Source of the DNA: Blattamonas nauphoetae
Taxonomy: Eukaryota; Preaxostyla; Oxymonadida
Length of the DNA stretch: 64,000 nucleotides
Reading direction: 5' to 3'
Assembly: GCA_033064195.1 (NCBI GenBank)
Contig: JARBJD010000033.1
Coordinates: forward strand, 62,001-126,000
The notes under the pieces: model-generated
The model's input: only the letters and a program-made list of their open reading frames with translations
What the model was told of the DNA's origin: nothing
Databases searched by the model: none
Translations under genes and position numbers: made by a program
In this document: positions 44,101-56,200 of the stretch, one piece after another
Position numbering within the stretch: the stretch's first letter is position 1
How the letters are laid out: each line of letters begins with the position of its first letter

Positions 44101-45900
44101 GTGGGTTTCATGCTCGCCTCACCAAAACCAGAAATGAGTTCATCATTCCATCTAGTTCAAAAAACGAGGAATAGACGTTTTGACACGTTTTTGAGTGAAC
44201 AAACGCCTTGATCGAAGACAAAATCCAATTTTGGAAAAAATGGGTTGATCAACCTTCATGACCAAACGAGGTTCCTTTTCGTATTCTCTCATAGTCTTCA
44301 CTATTTACCCATTATATCAAGGTATTGTCAAAATATGTGGAGACACTGAAGGATCGAAGGATTTGCTCGCGTTGAAAAGTGTGAAAGTGGCAATAAAAGA
44401 TAAACTGACATTTCTTTAACAACATTGTAACTAGTTTTGAGTCTGATGATTACGTTTCCAGGTACCGAGATCTTGGTTGATGGCTAAGGGAAGAAGAAAA
44501 TGGGAGTGTCACGAACACTTGGCTTTCCTGAACAAGACCGATTAGATGTGTGAATACGGACTGGGTTGAGATGAGAGATGTTCCGTCAAAAGTGATGATG
44601 AGAGTGGGTGGCTTTTTCTAGCGATGGTGTCTCCAAACCGTCCGGTATCACCAATTCGGTCTTTTTTCTGTGAGATCCCGAGAAAACCTCTCAATACAAG
44701 TTGACTTTTCGACTTGAAATTTCATTAACCATCCGTTTTCAACCAAATAAACGGCTTTTTATTCGAAAAGACCTCGAAAAACGATTGGATCGTCCCGTTG
44801 TCTCTCTTGACTCCACGTATGATACAAATCATTGTTTGATCTTTTTTTGCGCAATAGTTACGAGTCAAGCCCTATGTTCACTTTTTATCGACGATTCATA
44901 AACAGAATGAATGTGTGGGACCAGATGGTGACACCACGACTCACTTCGAAGAGAAATATCATATGGTTCGACATTCCATCCCAATGGGGGCTCTGTATTT
45001 CAAACGCCTCAATCACGCCAAGGACGAAGCGGTACGACTTATGGGAAGAATCGCACTGATACTCCTTTCTCCTCTCTTCATGTGAAAGTTGACAATCTGG
45101 TAAAAGAAAACTAAACAAAACCGACCTCTGTCATTCAAGCTCCAGACTCCAGATAGAACCAGAACACACTAATCACACAAACGATTATTGACATCACGTA
45201 CCAAACCCACCAAACTCGAAGAAGATGTCTCTTCTTTTCCTTTTATCATTCTTTGGTGTCTAATCGATTTTTCCATCCTTTCAACCTCACAAACGAGGGG
45301 GAGAGCCCGAGTTTGGAAGTGGGTACTCCCACAGGATGCTCTGTTCAACAAACCAAGGTTCTTTCACGACCACGTTCTCTTCCACAGGAGCTCGTGGAGT
45401 GACATGAAGTAAGCTCAACTCTGACTATGCACTGCGCTTTCGTAGGTACAAGCCACTTTTTCTTTCGCCATTGGCGCTTTTCTGGTTTTTGGGACTGATC
45501 CCCCCAAAAGAAAATTTTGTTCTGCTCCCTCTTCTCCCGCCCTTCTGGGCAGAGTATCTCTAGATCATTAACCCAGATACAATGATTCATCACGATTTCG
45601 CATGGGGAAACTTTCAAAAACCATCTCACGACTATGCATTTCCGATCTCCACTACTCCAATCAAAGCCATCAACTTTTTTCGACTTCACAGACGACTTTC
45701 TCCCAACTAGAAGAAGATACACTCAATGAACTGTGCCATTTAACAATAGAACGAAGAGAATGATTTTGATTAAAGTGATGAACATGGGAGTTGCATCGTT
45801 GTTGTGGAAATATCAGAGCAGGATTTAGTTGATTGTCATATTATCGTCTCTTATTGTGTGGTCATTGAGCGACCAATCCCTCTCCAAGCAATCCCACATT
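44101..45900. other. Repeat-derived DNA without a gene
   Basis: At 44,616-44,690 lies a left end of the H element family (TAGCGATGGTGTC then CCAAACCGTCCGG, CACCAATTCGGTC). Around 44,890-45,070 a short stretch may be worn retroelement RNase H-type sequence. The remainder (45,080-45,900) shows nothing I can assign. Confidence 0.4.
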
Positions 45901-47097
45901 TTTATAAATCCGAAACATGGGGCTTAAAAAATTTACATTTGACAAACAAAGAAAAATATCATTTGGTTCCATGCCAAAATGCCTGTTTCAAGAGAAAACC
46001 TCAAAATACGCTTCACTTGACGAATACACACTTTTTTCAACATTTTAGACCTCATTTCTCCACAACTAGCCATCCGTTTTGCACTAAATAATGTGCATTG
46101 TTATCGTAATGATCTCAACAAAATCTGCTCAAAAAATAAAAGATATTTTTTTCTAAGAATTTTTTGTCGAGAAAAATATGGGTTTTTTTCCATTTTCCCA
46201 AATATCCAGAATTTTTTCTCCAAATTTTTGTCAAAATGTTCATTTCACCAAAAAAATGTGTCGGTCAAAAATGTCATCAAAATCGGTTCACAGGTTGTTG
46301 AGATATTGCCGAAATGATTTTTTAGTCGGGCAAAAGGGGGTATTTTGAAGTTTTCTCCCGACACAGGGGTTTCGGCGCGGAACCAATTTTTATTTTTCTT
46401 AGTTTGACCAATGTATATTTTTCAAGCCACATGTTACGGGTTTATGAAAAGTTCGGTATATTGAAACATCTAACAATGATATCAATAGTCAACTCAATCA
46501 AGGAGCCCTGATCATTCCTCAATTAATTGTCGATTCTGCAGATGCAGCGACAGGTTGTGAATACGGAATATATGTGCCACTCCAGGCAATGATAAACAAG
46601 ACTCCACGATCCTTGGATTGACCCAGCCAATCAATGCAATCGCAACAGTTATCTTCGCATGTAAAGACGGTTCACATCTCATCCAATTCATCATTCTTTG
46701 AAAACATTTTTCATCGACACATTGGTTTGGCGAAACAAACGTTTTTGCCAAAATTATGAGAAAAACTTGTGGGTATTTGAGAAAATCGAAAAAATTCATA
46801 TTGTCCTCGACAAATAATTCAAAGGCAAAAACGGTTTTTTTCGAACAGATTTTGTAGAGATCTGTACGATAACAATACACTTTATTTGGTGCAAAACGGA
46901 TGGCTGGTTGTGGAGAAATGAGGTCTAAAACGTCGAAAAAATGTGTGTATTCGTAACATGAAACGATTTTTGAGGTTTCTCTGGATCGTGTGGGAGTTTA
47001 ATTCACATTTTTATTCATTTTTCTTAGTTTGATCTTCAAGGTCCCTCATGGAAAAAAAGCCGGATGGGTGACACAGGACAGTTTGGTAACACCAGTA
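45900..47097. repeat. Two H-family copies in inverse order
   Basis: 45,903-46,448 is a self-contained inverted-repeat element of about 545 bp: its ends match in inverse (ATAAATCCGAAACATG against CATAAACCCGTAACATG), and its interior shares long stretches with element H, such as CATTTCTCCACAACYAGCCATCCG. 46,680-47,097 is a second, oppositely oriented copy ending GGTAACACCAGTA, close to the H right end. Between them, 46,450-46,680 is unassigned. Confidence 0.55.
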
Positions 47098-47099
47098 GA

Positions 47100-48540
47100 A
47101 GATCAGACTTTTCTGGGAAGATGAAGTGGGTGCGAAGATGCTGTCCATCGGCACAGTCACAGAAGAATGCCGTACACGAGAACGTGGGTGGCTGCTCCAA
47201 TTCGATTGGTAGTGGACCCACCACTGTGCCTCTACGTCCAAAGACCAACAATCAGCACCAACCGCCAAAAATAGTCTCAGTACGTCCAAGTCGAGATGCG
47301 GGAAACTGGGTCCTTACGTTTAATGTTTCGTTATTCAATGAATACCAGCGACGCAACAACTCCATGACCCTCATCTTGCGAATGCCTTTCGGAGACTATA
47401 CGAGGGCACATTCGATCCACACGACATCTTCCACTATTATCCCCTGAATGCTCTCCAAAAGCAAGAACAGCTGATCATCGAGATCGCCTTCTACCTCGAC
47501 GATCTCCTTCTAGTAGCAAGATCTCAGCAAGAATCTTTTCTCAAAACAAGAGACAAGAGTCTGATGGTTCCGTCTCAGGAAGTCGAGTTAATGGGATGGT
47601 TTATCAATTCGACGAAACAAATTGTCAGAGTTACCGAGAGAAGGAAGACAAACAAGTCAAGCTGTCTTTCTACAATATCATACTCACATAATATCATTTT
47701 AATCGGAGAAATCCTCAAAATACTGTATACAGCTAGAACACACACTTTTTTCAAACTTTTTCAGCTTGTATCTCCACAACCAGATATAAGTTTTGCACCA
47801 AATAAAAAAGCCTGTTTATCGTGAATAGATCGAAAAAAGACTCACAAAAAAAACATCATTCTTTTCCCAACCAATTTGTTGTCGAGAAACACAACGTTTT
47901 TTTCACTTTCCCAAATACCCAACATTTTTTTCTCAAAATGTCTTTAAAATGTTCATTTCACCAAAAAAACGTTTCTGTGGCAAGTTTCATCAAAATTGGT
48001 CCGCAGATTGTGGATATCTGATTTGGACACACAACCAAACGGACCATCAACGAGGTGTTTTGAGGATTTCTCCGATTCGCCAAGATAGAAAATATTCCAC
48101 TTTTTTTAGTTTACCACAATGGTTTGTTTCAACACTAGGTTCAGGGTTGCTGACAGAATCTGGTTAATGACATATCTATCAGATGATTCTCTAGTCGACA
48201 AGTCAAAACATAAATCAATGTACTGTTGGGGGTTTTCGCCCTCTATCTCGAGAAGCACTTCAGCTCATTCACAAGAGCCTCAGCTTTGAGAACACTCAAC
48301 TACGATCAATTTGATGATTGATCGTAAAAAGAAATGCAAGGAAGAAGGGAGCGGAGAATACACAAATGTTGAACATCAATACCGCTTTGGATTGGGCAAT
48401 CAACTCCAATGAAGATGTGAAGAGTGGTCAGTCGCAGATTTCAAAGAAAAGAAAAAGATACTTCTAGTCAAAGCAACAAGTGACGCTGTTGGGAGTGGTT
48501 GTCTATACAAAGGTGAACGGAATAACAAATAAATCGGTTT
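47100..48540 (+). mobile_element. Fossil reverse-transcriptase element (DIRS or Ty3 kin)
   Basis: A worn reverse-transcriptase region is recognisable by the YLDD active-site box and the following MVPSQEVELMGW block at about 47,450-47,650, with sequence of RNase H character near 48,400-48,530. An H-family element (47,690-48,144) sits inside it. No terminal repeats are found. It is broken in many places and probably old. Confidence 0.55.
47690..48144. repeat. H-family copy inside the fossil retroelement
   Basis: It shares with element H the run from TCCTCAAAATAC through CTCCACAACCAGA and GTTCATTTCACCAAAAAAACG, and ends CAACACTA, like the H right end. The left end is not clear, so it is truncated or diverged. 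Confidence 0.5.
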
Positions 48541-48821
48541 ACTGTATGTCCGACTAACTTTTCATCTCTGAATGTTGTCGTTTTTTTCGTACGAAAACAC
48601 TTTTCACCTTTTTCTTCGAGGTACTTCAGGACCATCCATATCTTTCGACAGCAATGCTATTTTACACAGAGCATCATGGCAAAAAGGTATCCAATTCCGA
48701 GTTTGGTTTCCTCACTCGTCTGATACGATCACGGCCACTATCGGGGGTTAGGCATTGTGCCCACGGTACTCAGCTTTTTTTTGTTCAGCATAAAACGGCT
48801 GTTTAAATTCATTTTTCTTGG
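48541..48821. other. No recognisable gene
   Basis: AT-rich DNA between the fossil retroelement and the hairpin element at 48,822. A GGTACTC run near 48,764 echoes GGTACTC at the right edge of that element but does not form a clear TSD. Confidence 0.4.
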
Positions 48822-49673
48822 ACCCTCCTTCCACAACCCATCAAATTCCGTAACCCGTCACGATTTTGACGGGTCATCTTTTTGCTGTTTCCACTTCTCA
48901 TTTTCATCTCAAAATTGTTTTTATTCAACTTTTTTATGAAATGAAAACAATTGAAAACAAATCGAGAAAACAGTTGGGATACTAATACCTCCTTGTTCTG
49001 GTCAAGGTGATCAACCCTACATTTTGTTGCGGGTGATCCTCCTCGACCAGTCATCGTACAGACCTCTCGTTTTCACTAAAATGAATGTTTTGGTGGAAAT
49101 GAATCTTTTCTGCCATTTTCAATCTTTTCCGACAAACAGACGATTCATTCATTTCATCGTTTTGAGCAAACTGTTCAACAATGCGTCCTTTCCTTCACTA
49201 CTACAAGTTTACTTGTCACAACTTTTTGTAAAAATCATTCTGAGAGCCTCATTCTCTTGTTCAAATGTTAATTTGTTAAAAAAAAGTTCAGACAGAGGTA
49301 CAATTTTTGTGAAAACTGTTGAACACTCGAGTTTATCGAAAAAGTTGAGAAGTCAGAATTGGTGAAATAAGATTGAAAATGGCAGAAAAGATTCATTTCC
49401 ACCAAAACATTCATTTTAGTGAAAACGAGAGGTCTGTACGATGACTGGTCGAGGAGGATCACCCGCAACAAAATGTAGGGTTGATCACCTTGACCAGAAC
49501 AAGGAGGTATTAGTATCCCAACTGTTTTCTCGATTTGTTTTCAATTGTTTTCATTTCATAAAAAAGTTGAATAAAAACAATTTTGAGATGAAAATGAGAA
49601 GTGGAAACAGCAAAAAGATGACCCGTCAAAATCGTGACGGGTTAAGGAATTTGATGGGTTGTGGAAGGAGGGT
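48822..49673. mobile_element. Hairpin element: 852 bp with ~306-bp inverted ends
   Basis: The left arm (48,822-49,127) and right arm (49,368-49,673) match in inverse with about one difference. Ends read ACCCTCCTTCCACAACCCAT. The loop is about 240 bp. Size and design match element E, but the sequence is different. I found no TSD: the flanks are CTTGG and ACTCT. It might have lost one flank or moved by another route. Confidence 0.7.
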
Positions 49674-50428
49674 ACTCTGAATCTTTTATAGTGTCCAAAT
49701 TTCCTGTGTATTTTCGAGTAAAACAGTCAAGTCACATTTTGAACACATTTTGCCCGAATTGAATGATACAGAATCAAAAAAGGAATCAAAACTGTCGAAA
49801 TGTCTCTGTTTAGCAAAGATTTGATCAAAATTGTTTTTCTGTCTTCTGTTTTTCCTCACTTTTTAAAATTTTGGGAATGTCAAAGTGGTGAAGAGACAGC
49901 CTCAAGAAGACCCCAAAAACTGGACTATTTAAAACCCGAACTCCACATTTCGTTTGGCGGTGTTCCTGCTTTCGGCACATATCTCTTTTTTTGGTGATCG
50001 CCAGATGGATTATCGTCAACAACAATCACGGGTGAAGTCTAGTCCTTTGGAAGGAGAAATCGCCAGAAATACTACAAACCAGCAACATCTCACAAAAATC
50101 AGGAATGAAGCATGACGAAATAGCACTGTGGAGAAGTGGCAGGAATGCTGATCTGACCAGTCACATCAATATGTCTCTTTGAAACTGACAATCAACTTGA
50201 AATTCAGTAAAAGACGAGATCTGAAAGAGAAAATTCAATTCAGGTTTAAAAATTTAGCCAGAAATTCTTGGATTTCTCCCTGATGAATGAAAACCGAACA
50301 CAGACATTTGAATTCACTTCTTCACCTCCTGAAGAAAAACAACCACAACACTTCTAATTCATTTTCGTGTCTATTTCCTTTTTATTCCAGAATTCAGCAA
50401 AGTTAATACTTAATCACCAATATTTCTC
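49674..50428. other. No recognisable gene
   Basis: Short ORFs only, none with recognisable motifs. I see no repeat boundary. Confidence 0.45.
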
Positions 50429-52206
50429 GGAACCCATAAATTTTTGGGTCCCACCATTTCCGGGTTGGATATCTACCCTCCCCCATCAATCACTTGAGGC
50501 AGAAATCGAACCTCCAAAATAGGATCTACGGGTGGGGTCTCCTATTTAGGAGTCTTTTTTTCTGATTTTTTTGACCCTTTTTGGCTCCCAAATAGGAGGT
50601 CCATAACATTTAAGCTTAGGACAGCCGAACTTCACGACCACTTTTCTCCACGCCTGTTCATGATTTCTCAATCCCAGTTCATTTCTGGTGATTTGGGATG
50701 GTTTTCTCTCAAAATGACAATTTTTTGAAAAATGAAAAATCCTGGGGGGATCTGGGTGGAAATGTAGGGTGAAATATTGATTTGCCTGTAAAATAAGCTT
50801 AAGATCTTAAAAACTTGTTTTGATCATATCTCCACAACCAGGCATGGTCCAGACATGAAACTTTTACCAAAATGGATGTTTTGTTGAGAAGTATTTTTTT
50901 CGGTAAATTTTGAAAAATATCCCCTTATAGTTGTGTCACCAATATGTCCCATGTCACCAATCCGGCCTTTTTTCTGGAAAAATCAATATCGGTCAAACTA
51001 AGAAAAATCTGAAATTTAAGAATTATACTCCCACGCGATCCCGAGAAATCCTCAAAATACCCCCCTTTGCCAGATGAAAAACATCGTTTTGACAATATCT
51101 CAACAACCAGTGAAACGAACATTTTTGCAAAAATTTGGAGAAAAAATTCTGCGTATTTGGGAAGATCGGAAAAAACCCATATTTTTCTCGACAAAATATT
51201 CTTAGGAAAAAAATCCTTTTATTTTTTGTTCATCTTTTGTCGAGATCTATCCGACTATTATGCCTTTTATTTGATTTAAAACGGATGGCTGGTTGTGGAG
51301 AAATGACCGCAAAAAGTTGAAAAAAATGTGTGCATTCGTAACGTAAAACGTATTTTGAGGTTTTCTCGGGATCGGGTGGGAGTATAATGCTAAAATTTTA
51401 TTTTGTTCTTAGTTTGACCAAAATAGTCCCTCACAGAAAAAAGGCCGGATTGGTGACGCCGGACGGTTTGGTGACACCACTATTACGGCTGTTGAGATAT
51501 TCTGTTTGGGTTTTGGCCTTGGTTCGAAAGGAGAGCTGTCACTTGACATGGGAAGATGCACCCGTCTCCAAATTCCGCTAAAATGGTGGAGACACCATCA
51601 GAATCGAATCCAAATGATCATTTTGGACAGATTCGTTCTCAGAGAGTGAGATGGGGGTGGAGATTCTGAGAAAAACTCGAAAAAACCACAAACCTCCAAA
51701 ATAGAAGGTCTTCGAAAATTCTCAAAGTGTTCCGAAAAAAATACTTCTCAACAAAACATCCATTTTGGTAAAAGTTTCATGTCTGGACCATGCCTGGTTG
51801 TGGAGATATGATCAAAACAAGTTTTTAAGATCTTAAGCTTATTTTACAGGCAAATCAATATTTCACCCTACATTTCCACCCAGATCCCCCCAGGATTTTT
51901 CATTTTTCAAAAAATTGTCATTTTGAGAGAAAACCATCCCAAATCACCAGAAATGAACTGGGATTGAGAAATCATGAACAGGCGTGGAGAAAAGTGGTCG
52001 TGAAGTTCGGCTGTCCTAAGCTTAAATGTTATGGACCTCCTATTTGGGAGCCAAAAAGGGTCAAAAAAATCAGAAAAAAAGACTCCTAAATAGGAGACCC
52101 CACCCGTAGATCCTATTTTGGAGGTTCGATTTCTGCCTCAAGTGATTGATGGGGGAGGGTAGATATCCAACCCGGAAATGGTGGGACCCAAAAATTTATG
52201 GGTTCC
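50429..52206. mobile_element. Element G: 1778 bp with 475-bp inverted ends, host of H
   Basis: The left arm (50,429-50,903) and right arm (51,732-52,206) are near-identical in inverse and start GGAACCCATAAATTTTTGGG. Inside lies element H with its own TSD. The remaining spacer is about 270 bp and has no ORF. I found no clear TSD; sequence outside both ends shows a faint inverted similarity (CACCAATAT against CCACCAAAG), so the true ends may be a little wider. Confidence 0.7.
50928..51482. mobile_element. Element H: 555 bp, TAG ends, TTA TSD, nested in G
   Basis: The ends are TAGTTGTGTCACCAA (left) and TAGTGGTGTCACCAAACCGT (from the right), followed by GTCACCAATCCGGCCTTTTT in both. The TSD is TTA at 50,925-50,927 and 51,483-51,485. 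Nearly the whole element is two inverted halves of about 250 bp with poly-A/T tracts. At least four related copies lie at 44.6-48.2 kb. It has the same TAG start, 3-bp TSD and AAACCG core as elements A and B. Confidence 0.8.
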
Positions 52207-53207
52207 ACTATACTTTGGTGGATTGATTATAGTCAACCCCCGAGAAGGTCTGTCTTCCTCTTCTGTAGCATCTCGGGTCTTCCTTATCGGCAAACACGAA
52301 TCGGGCGGGAGGGGGTGTTGGGATGATTGGGGAGCGTCGGCTTGTCTTCCTCGCGATTGGCTCGTCGAAGAAACTGTGCAAAGAGAGAAGGGCTGTTTGG
52401 GAGCAAGGATTGAGCAATTTCTTTTTTCACTTCTTTTCAACTTTTTTGATCGACTTAACACATTTTTTGAATAAATAAAGGTGATTTAAACGATTTAAGA
52501 AGTGTCGGATCAAAAGTGGGCCGATCAATTGGATCACTGGTCTTTCTGAAAAGCTCAGGGGATGAAAAATAATCTGACAATGAAGTGGAAATGAAATGAA
52601 ACCTGCTAATACATGCAATGGGTGACATGTGGACGATGGGATATCAAGAAACGAGAAGTGAGTGAAGTGCAGAAATGTCGAGACAATGGAATCACATGAA
52701 GAAAACCAGAAACCACAAAGCAAATCAAGTCGAGACAACAAAAATCACAACTTTCTTCGCGTCTCCTTCAACAGATCAAAGAAATGTGGAGGATGGAAGA
52801 AAGAGGTGTGACTTGTCAAACACCAACAATTCGATATTTAACAAGACGAGGAAGACTCAGATCTGATCAACGGAGAAGCAGAACCGCTGGCGAATGAAGA
52901 CGAGGTGCACTCTGCAGAAATGAAGAGAGGGAGTTGACATGAACAAGAGAGACAAGAGACAGTGGGTCTCTCGAAACAAAGAGGAGAGCGACGTGGGCTC
53001 AGCTGATAACCAGAAGCAAGAAAGACTGAAACAAGAAGAAGGAAGTGGGTGGTGAGGTTGAGGTGGGTGAAAGAGGGTGGTAGGTTGAAGCAAAGTGAGT
53101 GACGTGAGAGAGAGATTCTTGAGAGATGAGGTGAGGTGTGGTGAATGAACAAGGAAGATCATCAGAGAAAGAAATGGTGTTTTCGTCTGTATGATTGGGG
53201 AGAGTGA
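52207..53207. other. Intergenic, 3'-facing side of the giant surface gene
   Basis: No gene that I can support. 52,230-52,430 has higher GC than the repeats to its left. 52,840-53,200 is purine-rich on the plus strand, like the 3' flank of the other minus-strand surface gene. Confidence 0.5.
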
Positions 53208-56200
53208 TCACCTCGGAGTTGGTTCAACCTGCCCCTTCAGGTGTCCCAGAACAGACTGCGCTTCCTCGCTCGTCAGCTGCTCCGTCTTCTTCCCAATCTC
53301 AACCAACCGCTCTTGAATCCGAGACAGCGTCGGCCGACCTGTCTTGTCCACGTCCAGACACTCCGAAATCAGCTCCTTCATTTCTGATCCCACGTTCGTC
53401 ATGTTCGGCCTTGTTCCTGTTCCCAGCTGACGTTGTGCACTGATCCCGTCAATCTCTCCAAACGGAACCATCCCCGTCTCCATCTCAAACAGGACAAGGC
53501 CCAAGCTAAAAACCGACGCTGCTCGCAGATCCTCTTTCGTCATCGCTGCTTTCTCCTCCCCACTCTTCTCCATCTCGCTCAGCTCAGGCGCCACCCATCG
53601 CTGCAGATTCCCGTTCTCGTACGAACTCACCCCGTCAATGCGACGATGCGGTGTCGGGTGCGGGTCGCTCGCGTCGGGTGGGTGCAGTGGGTGTTTGTCG
53701 GGAGGCACAGCGGCTGTCTCCTCCACTTTCAGAAAAACTTGGTCTTCCGCTCCGAGCAAGATACGATGCGGATTCAACATGAACATGAATCGCTGAAGAG
53801 CAGCGTCCTTCTCCATCCGCTTCAGACCCTCAACAATCTCATACGCAATCTGGAACCGAGGCAGAGCTGCCGCATTCGGTGTCGGTTTGTGGATTCTGTT
53901 GAACAACGACTGCCGGATGTCCACAATGCACGTCTCAAACTGCCCATCGCATCGCATCGCCTCACACAGAAACTGCACTGTCGGGATCTCCTCTTTTTCA
54001 TTCTCCTCCACCTTCTTCGTTCCTTCCTTCCCCACTTCTCCTGTAAACCCAGCAATCCCCGCTTTCGAATTGTGAAGAGTGTCCGACGGGAAGTTGTTCG
54101 ACTGTTGATCAATCATCATGTTCAGCGACCCGTCCACATCCACTTTCATCTCCACCACGTCCAACTCCTGCCGAGACAGCAGATTCTCCTTCTCTTCCGA
54201 CTTCTTCCCCTTCCGACGACGACACAGCACACACACAACCACAAAGAACAGAACCAGCGCAACAAACACAGCAATCACAATCGGAAGCAACACTTTCATC
54301 GCTTTTGCTGCTTGTGCCTTCCTTTCTGCTGCTCGACTCACCTTCACAGTCAGCGACTCCGATCCTCGAACCCCAACACCAAAGATCAGGCGCAGTCGCC
54401 ATTCGTGGATCGCGCTGAGTGACTGCGACAGAGAAGACTCGTTCAGGACGACCACAACAGCAGTCTCGTTCCATTTCTGGACGTTGGCTGAGATTTCTGC
54501 CGTTTTTCCTGTTTCGGAGTGGGATGTGTCGTTCCATTCAAACACTTCCAGTGAGAGGTCGCACGGAATAAGGAGTGTGCCAGAGATGTCAGCAGTGATG
54601 AACTTCGTTTTGGAGTCGGTTGTCACACTGCTTTTCGAAGGGAGGAGTGTTGGGATGAAAAGAGGTGATTGTGTATCGACGATGGAAGACGAGAACTGGC
54701 AATCTTCACCAGCGGTGATCCATGCCGAAGGGAAATCCTTTGACCCATCTCCTCCACCCAGACTCTCCACGTTCAACTGACCTCTCGAGCAGTGGATGTT
54801 TCGACGGACTGAAGGGAACGACGTGTTGGAGGCTGAGTTGTCGCTGAAGATCCCTCCCAAAACTCGTAACGATCCTCCATCCATCCGAACAGCGCCTGAT
54901 TGAAGATGAGAGAACCCTACACGATCGAGAATGGTTGTTGTGTTGGTCAGATCCAGAAAGGCTCCAGTCCAATCGCAGATGTTGGTGTTCATCTCTTCCT
55001 CTGTTTCCGCATTGACGACAGTCACGCTTGACGTTCCAATGAACGTGCTCGACTTGACAGAGAAGTGAGATCCGTTTGAGGCTTTCACGAAAGTAATAAC
55101 CGAACAGTTCAAAGTGGAAAGATCGGTCAGCGATGCAGAATCAAACGAGGAGAGGTCGAGCACAGTTGACGAGAACGTCAGGTCAGTCAGAGTCAGGTTC
55201 AGAATGACTGCTTGTCCACCCGTCAGCTGGACGAGGGATGGTTTGATTGTTGAAGATGAGGAAATCGATGCAGATTCGAATCTTGTTTCTCCATTCTCGT
55301 TCACAACAATTCCTCCCTCTTCCAGTGTGGACAGCGACACGTCCACAGTGATGAAGGAGAGGAGCAGAGTGTCTGGATCGTCGAATTCGTTGTTCACAAT
55401 CTGACCCTTCCCAACCATCTTCACCACTCCTCTTTTTTTGTGCCCTTCGATCGTCAGAAAGTCTCCATCCATTTTCAGTCGCCTTCCAATCTCTGCCTCT
55501 CCCCTCACCTCCACTTCACGAACTCCAGTCAGCCCAACTGACACATCCACAGACAGGCAAGGAAGCTCAGCACTCCCACACAGTGGATGGTCTTCGTTCT
55601 TCCAATCCCGAGTCACAACAATCCGAGGTGCGACGCGAGGATAGAATTCGTAGAGGAGAGAGTGAGTGTCGAAGACGCTGATTTCGTCGGAGAGAGACGA
55701 TGCCGACGACGAAGAGAGAAGGACACTCGAACGCAGAGAGTCCGAACTCAGCGTCCCTTCCCAGTTCTCTTGAAGAAGTGTTCCTGTGTTCGCTCCGAGC
55801 AGAAGAATCCAGTTGTGCGTATTGTTTGATGTGCACGAAGTGAAAAGGCAGTTCTTCACACAAATCAAACACGATGTGTCGGCTTCCAACACACACCCTA
55901 ATCCGTCCACTCGCTCAATCGATGAGAAGTTGCTTTCGAGCATCGTCGTCGATCCTGACGATTTGATCAGCGGAGACGAGTGGAGTGTGATCGTCTTGAC
56001 GTCTGTTGATGTGATCACGAGCTCGCCAGATGTCAATTCGATCAGTGAGAAGGTGACTGGGTCTGAAGTTGTTCCGACGATGGAGCAGGAAGTGAAGGAG
56101 AGCTTCTCAGATGCAGACGAGAAGAGAGATTGTTGGAAGGAGTGTGTTGGAACAACGATTGTGATGGAGGAGAACGACAACGAGAAATCGGATCCATCTT

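Noticed and set aside
48809-49680. Two near-identical 80-codon ORFs facing each other
   Set aside because: They are the arms of the hairpin element at 48,822-49,673.
48755-49680. GGTACTC at 48,764 and 49,672 as a TSD of the hairpin element
   Set aside because: The left copy lies about 50 bp outside the inverted arm and the right copy overlaps the arm end, so they cannot be a target duplication.
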